Below, piece after piece: positions 1 through 7,814 of a DNA stretch of 64,000 bases. Within the stretch, counting starts at the first letter, position 1. Each line of letters starts with the position of its first letter. The DNA comes from Pseudoalteromonas piscicida. Its GTDB lineage: Bacteria; Pseudomonadota; Gammaproteobacteria; Enterobacterales; Alteromonadaceae. The translations under genes and the position numbers were made by a program. Where the stretch lies: contig NZ_NKHF01000036.1 in assembly GCF_002744175.1 (NCBI RefSeq), positions 1-64,000 of the forward strand, read 5' to 3'. The notes beneath the pieces were generated by a model. It did no database searches and was not told the DNA's origin. It worked only from the letters and a program-made list of their open reading frames with translations.

Positions 1-2
1 TG

Positions 3-23
3 GGATGACCCGCTCCTACTCGA
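3..23. repeat. Single REP-like repeat unit at window edge
   Basis: The first bases match the core of the 42-bp repeats at 7570-7792 (GGGATGA-CCCGCTCCTAC, lacking one A-containing step of the loop). It lies just beyond the 3' end of the sensor kinase gene. The unit may continue outside the window, so its extent is unknown. Confidence 0.5.
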
Positions 24-46
24 TATGGGTTAGTGCAATGACAATA

Positions 47-1384
47 CTACGTTTTTGGTGCAATGAGGGGTAGATCAAATTGCACCATTAACCCGCCCTT
101 TTCGCGATTAAAGAGTTTAAGTTGTCCACCATGGGCAACGGCAACTTCATTGCAAATACTTAGCCCTATGCCTGTACCACTTGGTTTTGTGGAGAAAAAT
201 GGCAGTACTGCGTTTGCTAGCTTTTCTTCTTCCATTCCCGCGCCTCTGTCAACAACTACGACTATCAGGCGTTGATAGTCAACCAGCAGCTTTACGCCTA
301 TTTCGCTTACCTCTGAGCCTGACTCGTGTGCATTCTTTATTAGGTTTATGAGTACCTGCTCTACCTGTACCGAGTCAAAAAAAGCGCGTTCAACTGGGAG
401 CGGAGCGAGCAAAGTAAAAGCGTAAAGTTTATTAACGGTATCGAGAATAGGCTGCAGCGCTTGCTCGGTAATATTGGGGGCTGGCAATCTTGCAAACTCG
501 CTATATTTAGCGACAAACTCACTCAAGTTCTCGGTACGGCGATTAATGGTTGCCAACATATCGGGAAGCAGTTGGATCAGGGCATGGTTTTGTTCTTTAC
601 CACTGCGCTCAACAATCGTATTTGCGGAGTTAGTCAGTGAAGAAATAGGCGCTAATGAATTATTGAGTTCGTGACTAATTAGGCGGATGGCATTTTTCCA
701 GAGCCCTACCTCTTGGCGGCTCATTTCGCTTGATAGATTTTGACACATAAGCAACACATGCGGCTGGTGGTTGAGCGTTATGCTCTGCCGTGAAAAATAA
801 TAGCTCTGCTTTTCGTCGTTGGCTTGAAAGGTCACAAACCCGGATTCTTTTTGTAGCAAAATGGTTTGCAGCTTAGGATCTGCATTCGCGATAGCATGAT
901 GAAGTACTAGGCCGCTTAACGACTTGTTGTTATTAAGTAATTTTCCCGCTTTATCATTAGCATATACCACTTGGTCAAACTGGTTGAGTAATAAAATAGA
1001 TACCGGTGATACCTGCAAAATAGTATCGAGTAGTAACTCTCTTTGGCTAGTGGCGTGGCGCTGTTTTTTTAGCGTTGTCGATAAACGATTATATTCCAGA
1101 ATTAAATCAGACATTTCTATGCTTTCAAAATGGGTAATTTGAACCGAAAAGTCTTGATCTTTAAAACTGCGGATCCCATCCGTTAAACAGTCTATGATCC
1201 GCTGTTGGCGGGAGAAAAAGTAACTGATACCGACAATGCCAACTAACGTTGCAACAAGCAGCCCCACTGGAATTGCCAGAGTAATTGGTATTGCAAACGA
1301 AGCAGCAAGCCATAACATTGCCGCAAACACCAATAGTGATACGAATAAGCATGCAGACACCACTGCTTGAAGTGAGAGAGTCAT
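47..1384 (-). CDS. Membrane sensor histidine kinase (NtrY-like)
   Basis: A 445-residue sensor kinase, presumed to phosphorylate the sigma-54 activator encoded just upstream. Two membrane segments fill residues about 8-56 with almost no periplasmic loop, so the signal may be sensed in the membrane or cytoplasm. A HAMP/PAS-like stretch follows (about 60-215). The phospho-acceptor is His238 in the motif RLISHELNN. The ATPase domain has its N box near LINLIKNAHES and glycine boxes in DRGAGMEEE and GTGIGLSI. The start codon overlaps the regulator's stop codon (ATGA), which indicates translational coupling. Kinase class is clear; the signal is unknown, although the operon points to an envelope or toxic-compound stress. 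Confidence 0.9.
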   Translation of the reverse strand: MTLSLQAVVSACLFVSLLVFAAMLWLAASFAIPITLAIPVGLLVATLVGIVGISYFFSRQQRIIDCLTDGIRSFKDQDFSVQITHFESIEMSDLILEYNRLSTTLKKQRHATSQRELLLDTILQVSPVSILLLNQFDQVVYANDKAGKLLNNNKSLSGLVLHHAIANADPKLQTILLQKESGFVTFQANDEKQSYYFSRQSITLNHQPHVLLMCQNLSSEMSRQEVGLWKNAIRLISHELNNSLAPISSLTNSANTIVERSGKEQNHALIQLLPDMLATINRRTENLSEFVAKYSEFARLPAPNITEQALQPILDTVNKLYAFTLLAPLPVERAFFDSVQVEQVLINLIKNAHESGSEVSEIGVKLLVDYQRLIVVVVDRGAGMEEEKLANAVLPFFSTKPSGTGIGLSICNEVAVAHGGQLKLFNREKGGLMVQFDLPLIAPKT

Positions 1385-2700
1385 TTTAAACCAAATTTCT
1401 CCATTCTCCGGTAAAGCGCTTGGCGGCTTAACCCCAGCTTTCGTGCGGCTTTACTGACTACGCCATCAGCGCTGTCTAATGCTGCTTCGATATCTGCTTG
1501 TGTATATTCAAGCGGCTCTTCATGTTGTGGTGTTTGAATTGCTAAATGCTCACACTCAATTTCTTGCCCTGAGCTTAATAGCACAGCACGACCTATGGTG
1601 TTTTCAAGCTCCCTAACGTTTCCAGGCCAAGTATGATGCTTTAACTGCTTCATTGCTGCGTTACTCAAAGTCTTATTGCTAGGCAAAAAGTGATCCACCA
1701 ACACGGCAATATCTTCTTTTCGCTCAGATAGTGGCGGCAATTTAAGCTCAATCATATTGATACGATAGTACAAGTCTTCTCTAAAAGTCCCCGCTCGAAT
1801 AGCCTCGGGTAAATTACTATTGGTGGCACTGATCACCCTAACATTTACTCTTTTTGTTACCGTGCTACCAACGCGTTCAAACTCACCACTTTGTAAAACC
1901 CTTAGTAACTTTTGCTGACCTGCCAAAGACAAGTTGCCGATTTCATCCAAAAACAAAGTGCCACCATCAGCGGCTTCAAAGCGCCCAGCTCTGGCTTTTT
2001 GTGCGCCTGTGTAAGCACCACTTTCAACCCCAAATAACTCAGCCTCAATTAGGTCCGCGGGAATGGCTCCCGCATTCACTTTAATAAAGGGTTTATGTTT
2101 ATAGCTGCTATTGGCTTGCACGATTTCTGCAATTTTCTCTTTACCAGCGCCGTTTGGTCCTGTGATCAGAATTGGCGCGTCGGAGTGCGCAACCTGCGTC
2201 GCCATTTCAAGCAAGCTCAACATGGCCGGATCGGCTACTACCACACCACACAGGTCGTATTGCGCTTTTAGCTTTTGTAATCTGGCGTTGCGCTGATTCG
2301 CGGCGCTACTTACTTGCTCTTGGAGTTCTCGCATTTCGAGCAAGTTTTTCACTGAGGTGACGAGTTTATGGTCTTTCCAAGGTTTGGCTAAGTAGTCTGC
2401 CGCACCATCTTTAATAAGCTCCACCGCCATTTCAAGATTTGTCCAAGCTGTCAGTAAGATGATGGGTAAATCTGGCTCTAAGTCTCGGATTGCTTTATAC
2501 AGGGCTTTGCCCTCTGCACCGCTGGTGGTGTCTCGGGTAAAGTTCATATCTTGAATGACCAAGTCGAACTGTTTACTGCGTACCATCTCTAAACCTTGCT
2601 GTGGAGAAGTAACGCCTTCACACTGAATATCATTAAGCAACAGCAGTACTTTTATGGCTTGAATTACATCCGGATTGTCGTCAATTACCAATACACTCAT
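1381..2700 (-). CDS. Sigma-54-dependent response regulator (NtrC family)
   Basis: An enhancer-binding regulator of about 439 residues. The receiver domain has the phosphorylated Asp in VIQDMNF (about residue 51). The AAA+ domain has a Walker A variant GPNGAGKE, the sigma-54-contacting loop as GAYTGA instead of GAFTGA, and Walker B GTLFLDEIG. A Fis-type helix-turn-helix ends the protein (AARKLGLSRQALYRRM). I chose the ATG at 2700; a TTG three codons upstream (2709) lies closer to an AGGA motif and is possible. It likely activates the -24/-12 promoter before the adaptor gene at 7356, making the system autoregulated. The kinase gene follows with a 4-nt overlap. Confidence 0.9.
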   Translation of the reverse strand: MSVLVIDDNPDVIQAIKVLLLLNDIQCEGVTSPQQGLEMVRSKQFDLVIQDMNFTRDTTSGAEGKALYKAIRDLEPDLPIILLTAWTNLEMAVELIKDGAADYLAKPWKDHKLVTSVKNLLEMRELQEQVSSAANQRNARLQKLKAQYDLCGVVVADPAMLSLLEMATQVAHSDAPILITGPNGAGKEKIAEIVQANSSYKHKPFIKVNAGAIPADLIEAELFGVESGAYTGAQKARAGRFEAADGGTLFLDEIGNLSLAGQQKLLRVLQSGEFERVGSTVTKRVNVRVISATNSNLPEAIRAGTFREDLYYRINMIELKLPPLSERKEDIAVLVDHFLPSNKTLSNAAMKQLKHHTWPGNVRELENTIGRAVLLSSGQEIECEHLAIQTPQHEEPLEYTQADIEAALDSADGVVSKAARKLGLSRQALYRRMEKFGLK

Positions 2701-2728
2701 GAACGCCAATTATCCTTACTTTTGATTT

Positions 2729-2744
2729 AGCCCCTTGCGGGGCT
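2729..2744. other. GC-rich hairpin between permease and regulator genes
   Basis: The arms AGCCCC and GGGGCT enclose a 4-nt loop in the 56-bp gap between the second permease and the regulator. In the operon's (minus) direction the loop reads GCAA, a stable tetraloop, but no U-tract follows. The T-rich run is on the other side and would suit plus-strand termination, where no gene is seen. It may be an RNA stability or processing element rather than a terminator. Confidence 0.45.
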
Positions 2745-2756
2745 TTGTTATTTTTA

Positions 2757-3977
2757 TTAACTCGATTTTGTTACTTGCGCCGGTGAAACCTTAGCGGCCT
2801 CTTTGGCTGGTAAGTACACCGCTACTGTACTCACAAACCAAGTAAATATAGCCACCCCTATCAATAGCGGGATCTCTACCACACTTTGCACGCGCACATT
2901 ATTCATCAAGAAGTAGTAAAGTAAAATAGAAAGTCCAAAGCCTAGCACTAAACCAATACAGACTAAAATTGTATTTTCTTTAATTAAAGACCACATCACT
3001 TTACCTTTAGATGCACCTAGCGCACGAAGTACTCCGTGATCTTTCTTTCTAAGACTCACAGAAAAGCTAACTAGCGCGACGATCCCTAGCGCGGTGACCA
3101 CACAGGCAACGATGCTTATTCCTGCCATGGTAAGGGCAAAGGTACTGCGGCCATCCCACAAACGCTTTTTAGCACGCGCTACAAATTCAACTCGCTCCAC
3201 CATACGGCCCTCTGAATGATAAAGCGCGGTTTCTACCTCCTCTAGAATGCGCTCAGATACGCCTTCCTCAACTCGCACTAAATAATTGGCCCGCTGACGG
3301 TTACCCCAAATGACTTCAGGTACAACTCCTGAATTGTAGGGTTGTTGACTATATGTGGCACCTTCACCAAGCATTTTACCTTTATATACCCCAACGACTT
3401 GGTGAGGAATACGCTGTCTTGAAATATACACCGACTTTCCAAGAGCAGAGCTATCTCCAAATAACGACGAAGCAAGATCGTCACTTATCATAATAACGCC
3501 GGCATTTTTTGTAGTCTCGTCGCCTTTAATAAATTCGCTAGCATAAAACCTGCGCCCTTCAACGAGCTCAAGTCCAAGTACATCAACTCCCTTTTCATCT
3601 AAGCCAAAGTAGCCGAACACGCTATAATCCGTTTCTGGTTGGGTATCTTTAAAAATGGTCCACCCAGGACCTAAGCTGTTTAGTACAAGTTCTCTACCAG
3701 CATAAGATGCGGCGATAACCCCCGGTAGGTTTTCAATCGCTTGAATATCCTTCTCGATAAGTGACTGTACGTTTACTGAGGTATCAAATACACGCGTCGT
3801 CACATTAAGTATTTGCTGCTCTTCCAACTTTGATGGGATCAACCAATTTTGTAGCGTTGCATAGCTGATAAAGGCCGTGTTGCTGACAATCATTACAGTA
3901 ATAGCAATTTGCAGAATGATTAACAATGAAATGCTCTTTTGCTTTAATATCAGCTTTAAAATATGTTTAATCGCCAT
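2757..3977 (-). CDS. ABC transporter permease, MacB/FtsX type (second subunit)
   Basis: A 406-residue permease with the MacB layout: one N-terminal membrane helix (about 15-40), a large periplasmic MacB_PCD-type domain (about 45-280), then three membrane helices ending in the FtsX domain (about 285-400). The cytoplasmic segment LRKKDHGVLRALGASKGKV is the usual coupling motif of this family. Its start lies 2 bp after the stop of the other permease, so the two are probably co-translated and heterodimeric. With the ATPase and HlyD-like adaptor it should form a tripartite pump for peptides, antibiotics or lipids. The substrate cannot be told from sequence. Confidence 0.88.
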   Translation of the reverse strand: MAIKHILKLILKQKSISLLIILQIAITVMIVSNTAFISYATLQNWLIPSKLEEQQILNVTTRVFDTSVNVQSLIEKDIQAIENLPGVIAASYAGRELVLNSLGPGWTIFKDTQPETDYSVFGYFGLDEKGVDVLGLELVEGRRFYASEFIKGDETTKNAGVIMISDDLASSLFGDSSALGKSVYISRQRIPHQVVGVYKGKMLGEGATYSQQPYNSGVVPEVIWGNRQRANYLVRVEEGVSERILEEVETALYHSEGRMVERVEFVARAKKRLWDGRSTFALTMAGISIVACVVTALGIVALVSFSVSLRKKDHGVLRALGASKGKVMWSLIKENTILVCIGLVLGFGLSILLYYFLMNNVRVQSVVEIPLLIGVAIFTWFVSTVAVYLPAKEAAKVSPAQVTKSS

Positions 3978-3979
3978 GA

Positions 3980-5341
3980 TTACCCCCTTAATTCTGCAGC
4001 TGGTGATACGCGACTACTGCGGTATACCGGATATAACCCAGATAGACCCACCGCTAAGAAAATCCCAATAGTCGTCCAAAGTGCCAACTTGCCATCGAAC
4101 TGATAGATTTGCCGTACTTGCTCAGCAAGTGCCATATAATCCGCCTGATACATACGCAAATGGAACATCAACTCAAGTCCTGCAAATGCGAGTACAAAAC
4201 CAAGCACCACAGAGGCGACTGTGAGCATGAGAATTTCTAGAAAGTGAATTTTCATGATCACACCACGATTTGCACCTAGGGCTCGGTAAAGAGAAATAAG
4301 CTTGCGATTGGCTTGGAATTTGGCCAGTAGGATCCCCACCGTGTTCACTAAACAAATGCCAAATAATAAATATGAAAAAGTCAGATAAATGGCTTCCCAC
4401 GCCATAAAGCGTTGGATCAAAATATACAGCTCGCCCATACTATAAAAGTCAGTGAGATTCTTATGTTGAAAACGGCCTACCGCCTGCTGATCTGCAATAT
4501 AGTTATTTAACCAAGTTTTTAGTTCTGCAAGATGCGCCGTCTTCTTGTCTTCTTGGTACTGGAACCAAACCGTCAAATAACCACATTCAGCGCTTTTCAA
4601 CATGTCGATACTGCCGCTACGTGGGTTAGTTGCGGTGTACAATTCATTGGTGCGACAACTTACTTGTCCTGTTCTCGGAAAGTTTTGCGCATAGGCATAT
4701 TGCAATGGAATAAAAGCATCATGATTGTAATTGTTACTAAAGCTCAAATCTTGGAAACGACGTTTATAATTGCTTAAATCAACCACACCCACGACTTGTA
4801 ATTGTTCGCCTTGAACTTGAATAAATTGCCCAACAGAGTTCGTTCCCCCGAATAGATGGTCGTTGGCATTTTTACTGATCACGGCTACCGCTTCACCACT
4901 TTGTTCATTTTGCTCACTCCAAGGCGTACCGTAGATAAATGGCGCGTCCAGTACAGTAAACATATGCCTGTCGGTACTGGCAGCATCTACACTGATTGGC
5001 CTAACTGAGTTATCTGCCAGCCCCACAATAAACTCTGTAGTGTAGTTAAATGATAGTGATTCATATGGCAGCTCAGCTTGCTTAAGCGCTTGCGCATCTT
5101 GATAAGTCCAGCGTGGAAATTGGTTAAAATCAACTACGTCTTGGTCACCGTCAAAAAAGTTCAAACCTGCGGTGTACAAGTAATCGCCCTTATAACCAAT
5201 CACTTCACTACTACTTTGTTTTACAATCGCTGACATCGTCAACATCAAGGTGATCCCAACCGCAAGGTTAATAATCATCAATGCGCTCAGCTTGGGCTTT
5301 TGTTTTAGCCCCTGCCAAGCTAACAGTATTAGCTCTTTCAT
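3980..5341 (-). CDS. ABC transporter permease, MacB/FtsX type (first subunit)
   Basis: A 453-residue paralogue of the neighbouring permease with the same plan: N-terminal helix at about 17-40, periplasmic domain to about 310, and three C-terminal helices with the FtsX coupling segment NRKLISLYRALGANRGVI. The periplasmic domain is longer than in the partner and contains two cysteines (in QVSCRTNE and SAECGYL) that could form a disulfide. It follows the ATPase gene by 9 bp. Two different half-permeases in place of a MacB fusion protein are typical of the separate-gene efflux operons of this type. Confidence 0.88.
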   Translation of the reverse strand: MKELILLAWQGLKQKPKLSALMIINLAVGITLMLTMSAIVKQSSSEVIGYKGDYLYTAGLNFFDGDQDVVDFNQFPRWTYQDAQALKQAELPYESLSFNYTTEFIVGLADNSVRPISVDAASTDRHMFTVLDAPFIYGTPWSEQNEQSGEAVAVISKNANDHLFGGTNSVGQFIQVQGEQLQVVGVVDLSNYKRRFQDLSFSNNYNHDAFIPLQYAYAQNFPRTGQVSCRTNELYTATNPRSGSIDMLKSAECGYLTVWFQYQEDKKTAHLAELKTWLNNYIADQQAVGRFQHKNLTDFYSMGELYILIQRFMAWEAIYLTFSYLLFGICLVNTVGILLAKFQANRKLISLYRALGANRGVIMKIHFLEILMLTVASVVLGFVLAFAGLELMFHLRMYQADYMALAEQVRQIYQFDGKLALWTTIGIFLAVGLSGLYPVYRSSRVSPAAELRG

Positions 5342-5350
5342 TATCTGCTC

Positions 5351-6046
5351 CTATACTGCCAGTTCGGTTAGCTGAGATTTAGTGATGTCGGTTAGCTCAC
5401 CATCAAGAATTTGGATGTTGCGACCGGCTCGCCTTGCCAGTTCATTGTCATGCGTTACCATAATTAATGTGGTACCTGCTTGATTCACTTCTTGTAGTAA
5501 ATCCATTACTTGTCTTGCCATTAAACTGTCTAAATTACCCGTTGGCTCATCCGCCAATAGGAATCGAGGTTTACCCGCCAATGCTCTGGCAATGGCAACA
5601 CGTTGCTGTTGCCCACCACTTAACTGAGCGGGATGGTGCTTCATTCGGCTTGCAAGACCAACAAGCTCAAGGGCTTCTTCAATACGCTTTTTACGTTCAC
5701 TGGCCTTGATCCCGCGAAAAATGAGCGGCACTTCAACGTTGTCGTACAAGGATAAATCGCTAATGAGGTTAAAACCTTGGAAGATAAAGCCAATTTTTTC
5801 GTTTCTTAGCTGTGACAGCTTTTTATCGTTAAGACTGGCAACGTTTTCGCCATCTAGAAAATAGTCACCACGCTCAAAACGCTCTAATAAACCCGCAATA
5901 TTCAAAAAAGTAGTTTTACCCGATCCTGACGGCCCTGTAACCGCAATAAACTCACCCTCTTCAATGGTTAAGTTGACATTACTGAGCGCATGGGTCTCTA
6001 TGAGATCAGTGCGGTAAATTTTGCTTACTTCATTCATCTTTAACAT
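5351..6046 (-). CDS. ABC transporter ATP-binding protein (LolD/MacB class)
   Basis: A 231-residue ATPase that powers the two adjacent permeases. It has Walker A GPSGSGKTT, signature LSGGQQQRVAIARAL, Walker B FLLADEPTGNLD and the H-loop in VTHDNEL. The length and DEPTGNLDS extension match the LolD/MacB/FtsE group, which performs mechanotransmission rather than classical transmembrane transport. The start at 6046 has a good Shine-Dalgarno (AAGGA, 7 nt upstream); a second ATG at codon 4 is less likely. It sits between adaptor and permeases in the operon. Confidence 0.93.
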   Translation of the reverse strand: MLKMNEVSKIYRTDLIETHALSNVNLTIEEGEFIAVTGPSGSGKTTFLNIAGLLERFERGDYFLDGENVASLNDKKLSQLRNEKIGFIFQGFNLISDLSLYDNVEVPLIFRGIKASERKKRIEEALELVGLASRMKHHPAQLSGGQQQRVAIARALAGKPRFLLADEPTGNLDSLMARQVMDLLQEVNQAGTTLIMVTHDNELARRAGRNIQILDGELTDITKSQLTELAV

Positions 6047-6087
6047 TGTCTATTCCTTCTCATTCTTATTCGGTGCGCAAGATGGGG

Positions 6088-7356
6088 CTACTTCCCGAGT
6101 AATACCCGCGCTTTGTTATTGAACGGATCTAAACTTGAGATCACGATTTCTTGCCCTTCACTCAGGCCGTCGACAATCTCAACTTCAGAAATACTTTTTA
6201 CACCTAGCTGAATTGGTGTTTGATCAGCCTGTTCACCGACAACCGCGTAGGTGAATCGCCCGGCACCAGTTTCAACAAATGCGCCACGCCTTACTTTGAG
6301 CACGTCTTGCTTTTGCGACAGGATAATTCTTGTAGATACCTTTTGATTTTGGCGAAGGCCGCTTGGCTGCTCGTCAAAGCGTACCCGAGCACTGACGCGA
6401 CCGGCCTCAATTTCAGGAGAAATAGCAACCAGTTTAGCTCGGTATTGGTATTGATTAATAAATACTTCCGCAGCCATGCCGACACCAAGGTTTTCAGCAT
6501 AGATTTCTGGGATCTGCGCTTCAACTTCGAGCTCAGAAAGGTCAACCAGTGATATTAATGCGGCGTCTCGCTGTACAAACTGCTTTTGTTGGACATGCAC
6601 CGTACCAACAATACCTGATAACGGCGAAATAATATTAAGTGCGGCTACCTGACGCTGCACTTCTTCTAGAATATGCTGTTGTCTGGTTAGGCTCAGCTCG
6701 CTGCTTTTAAGCTCAAACGCGAGTCGCTCTTGCTCAAGTTTTAACGATTCAATGGCATGCTGCTCTTGAAGCTGTGCGCGTTTGAGCTCAACCATTGACT
6801 GCTCAAATTCTAACTTTGAGATAATTTGTTTTTCGATGCTTTCTTTTGAACGCGCCATTTCTCGCTCGGCGGCTTCTAGGTCTACTTTCGCCATTTCCAT
6901 GCGTTGTTTAGTATCGAGTAGCTGCTGTTTAATTGAGATCCGTTGACGCTCAACTTCAGTTTGTAAGCGTTCAAACGTGGCTTCTTCTTGTAATAAACGG
7001 TTAGTCAACTCCGGACTGTCTATGCTTAGTAACGTTTGTCCCGCCTTAATAGCATCACCAGGTTTAACGTTTAGTGTTACTGTGCCCGATGCAATGGCGT
7101 ATAGGTCTGGGTTATTCGCCGCCAGCGTACGACCTTCAACGCGAATATCTTCGCTGATAGTACCTCTTACCACCGTGGCAAGACGTACTTGCTCCCGCGA
7201 CACGGTCTGCTCTGCTGATAGAATGGTGTTAATGCTTGGCCAAGCACTGGTTAATCCACCTAAGGTGATGCCAACAGCCAACAAAGCAATCACCGGCTTT
7301 TTTATGGTTCGCTTTTTTGCAATTTGTTTGTCTTGCGCACTTGTATCTTTAATCAT
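6088..7356 (-). CDS. HlyD-family periplasmic adaptor subunit
   Basis: A 422-residue membrane-fusion protein and first gene of the export operon. One N-terminal membrane anchor (about residues 20-45) is followed by a biotinyl-lipoyl half motif (about 85-115), a long heptad-rich coiled-coil hairpin (about 115-245), the second lipoyl half (ISPLSGIVGTVHV) and a beta-barrel region. It should bridge the inner-membrane ABC complex to a TolC-like outer membrane channel, which is not encoded here. The start has a strong Shine-Dalgarno (GGGAGG), placed just after a 7-bp-arm hairpin in the leader. The candidate sigma-54 promoter is 50-70 bp upstream. Confidence 0.92.
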   Translation of the reverse strand: MIKDTSAQDKQIAKKRTIKKPVIALLAVGITLGGLTSAWPSINTILSAEQTVSREQVRLATVVRGTISEDIRVEGRTLAANNPDLYAIASGTVTLNVKPGDAIKAGQTLLSIDSPELTNRLLQEEATFERLQTEVERQRISIKQQLLDTKQRMEMAKVDLEAAEREMARSKESIEKQIISKLEFEQSMVELKRAQLQEQHAIESLKLEQERLAFELKSSELSLTRQQHILEEVQRQVAALNIISPLSGIVGTVHVQQKQFVQRDAALISLVDLSELEVEAQIPEIYAENLGVGMAAEVFINQYQYRAKLVAISPEIEAGRVSARVRFDEQPSGLRQNQKVSTRIILSQKQDVLKVRRGAFVETGAGRFTYAVVGEQADQTPIQLGVKSISEVEIVDGLSEGQEIVISSLDPFNNKARVLLGK

Positions 7357-7367
7357 GCTACCTCCCT

Positions 7368-7387
7368 GCGGACAAGTTGGTGTCCGC
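7368..7387. promoter_or_regulatory. Inverted repeat GCGGACA-N6-TGTCCGC before HlyD gene
   Basis: Perfect 7-bp arms separated by 6 bp, ending one base from the Shine-Dalgarno GGGAGG of the adaptor gene. It carries the same CGGACA word that occurs three times upstream of the promoter. It could be an operator half-site pair for the activator or an RNA hairpin gating the ribosome site. Both readings are inference. Confidence 0.5.
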
Positions 7388-7408
7388 GATTATTATGGGT
7401 AGTTAATA

Positions 7409-7423
7409 ACAAGTAGCGTGCCA
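7409..7423 (-). promoter_or_regulatory. Candidate sigma-54 (-24/-12) promoter
   Basis: On the minus strand the sequence TGGCACGCTACTTGT matches the consensus TGGCAC-N5-TTGC, with T in place of the last C. Transcription would start near 7397, about 40 nt before the adaptor's ATG. A sigma-54 activator is encoded at the end of the same operon, which supports the assignment. Confidence 0.7.
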
Positions 7424-7487
7424 GAATTTATCTTATTGTTTTATATGAAATTTATATAATTTGTCGGTTTTATTGAGATGGCTTGGA

Positions 7488-7511
7488 CGGACACCGGACA
7501 GTTTGCGGACA
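7488..7511. promoter_or_regulatory. Candidate upstream activating sequence, three CGGACA words
   Basis: CGGACA occurs at 7488-7493, 7495-7500 and 7506-7511, about 65-90 bp upstream of the candidate -24 element, the usual distance for an enhancer-binding protein. The third copy and its flank (TGCGGACAAGGTTGG) closely resembles the leader palindrome at 7368-7387. The 65 bp between is AT-rich and could bend or bind IHF. Confidence 0.5.
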
Positions 7512-7569
7512 AGGTTGGTTGTGGTGGGTTATTGTGATAGTGGATTTTTGGGGGGAGCTGTATTCAAAA

Positions 7570-7792
7570 GATCGCGGGATGAACCCGCTCCTACCTGAAA
7601 TACGCTCAAAAGATCGCGAGTTAAGCCCGCTACTACCTGATATACACTCAAAAGATCGCGGGGTGAACCCGCTCCTACCACAAATACGCTCGAAAAATCG
7701 CGGGATGAACCCGCTCCTACCCGAAATACGCTCAAAATATCGCGGGGTGAACCCGCTCCTACCCGAAATACGCTCAAAATATCGCGGGGTGG
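7570..7792. repeat. 42-bp tandem array of REP-like units
   Basis: Five full units start at 7570, 7612, 7654, 7696 and 7738, with a partial sixth from 7780. Each contains an imperfect palindrome CGCGGG-(A/G)TGAA-CCCGC followed by TCCTACC and a spacer ending in ACGCTCAAAA. The palindrome plus conserved tail resembles REP elements mobilised by RAYT transposases. No transposase is in the window. The 14-codon period keeps reading frames open, but these are not credible genes. Confidence 0.85.
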
Positions 7793-7814
7793 ATGTGAGC
7801 TAACATCAAATAGA

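Noticed and set aside
47..7356. Export operon as a horizontally acquired island
   Set aside because: Base composition and codon use look like the neighbours and no integrase, tRNA or insertion sequence borders it; REP-like units alone do not show transfer.
7570..7792. CRISPR array
   Set aside because: The whole 42-bp unit repeats, including the part that would be spacer, and there are no cas genes.
7483..7803. Open reading frames on both strands across the 42-bp repeats
   Set aside because: They exist because the repeat period is a multiple of three; the peptides are pure repeat translation with no family resemblance and no Shine-Dalgarno.
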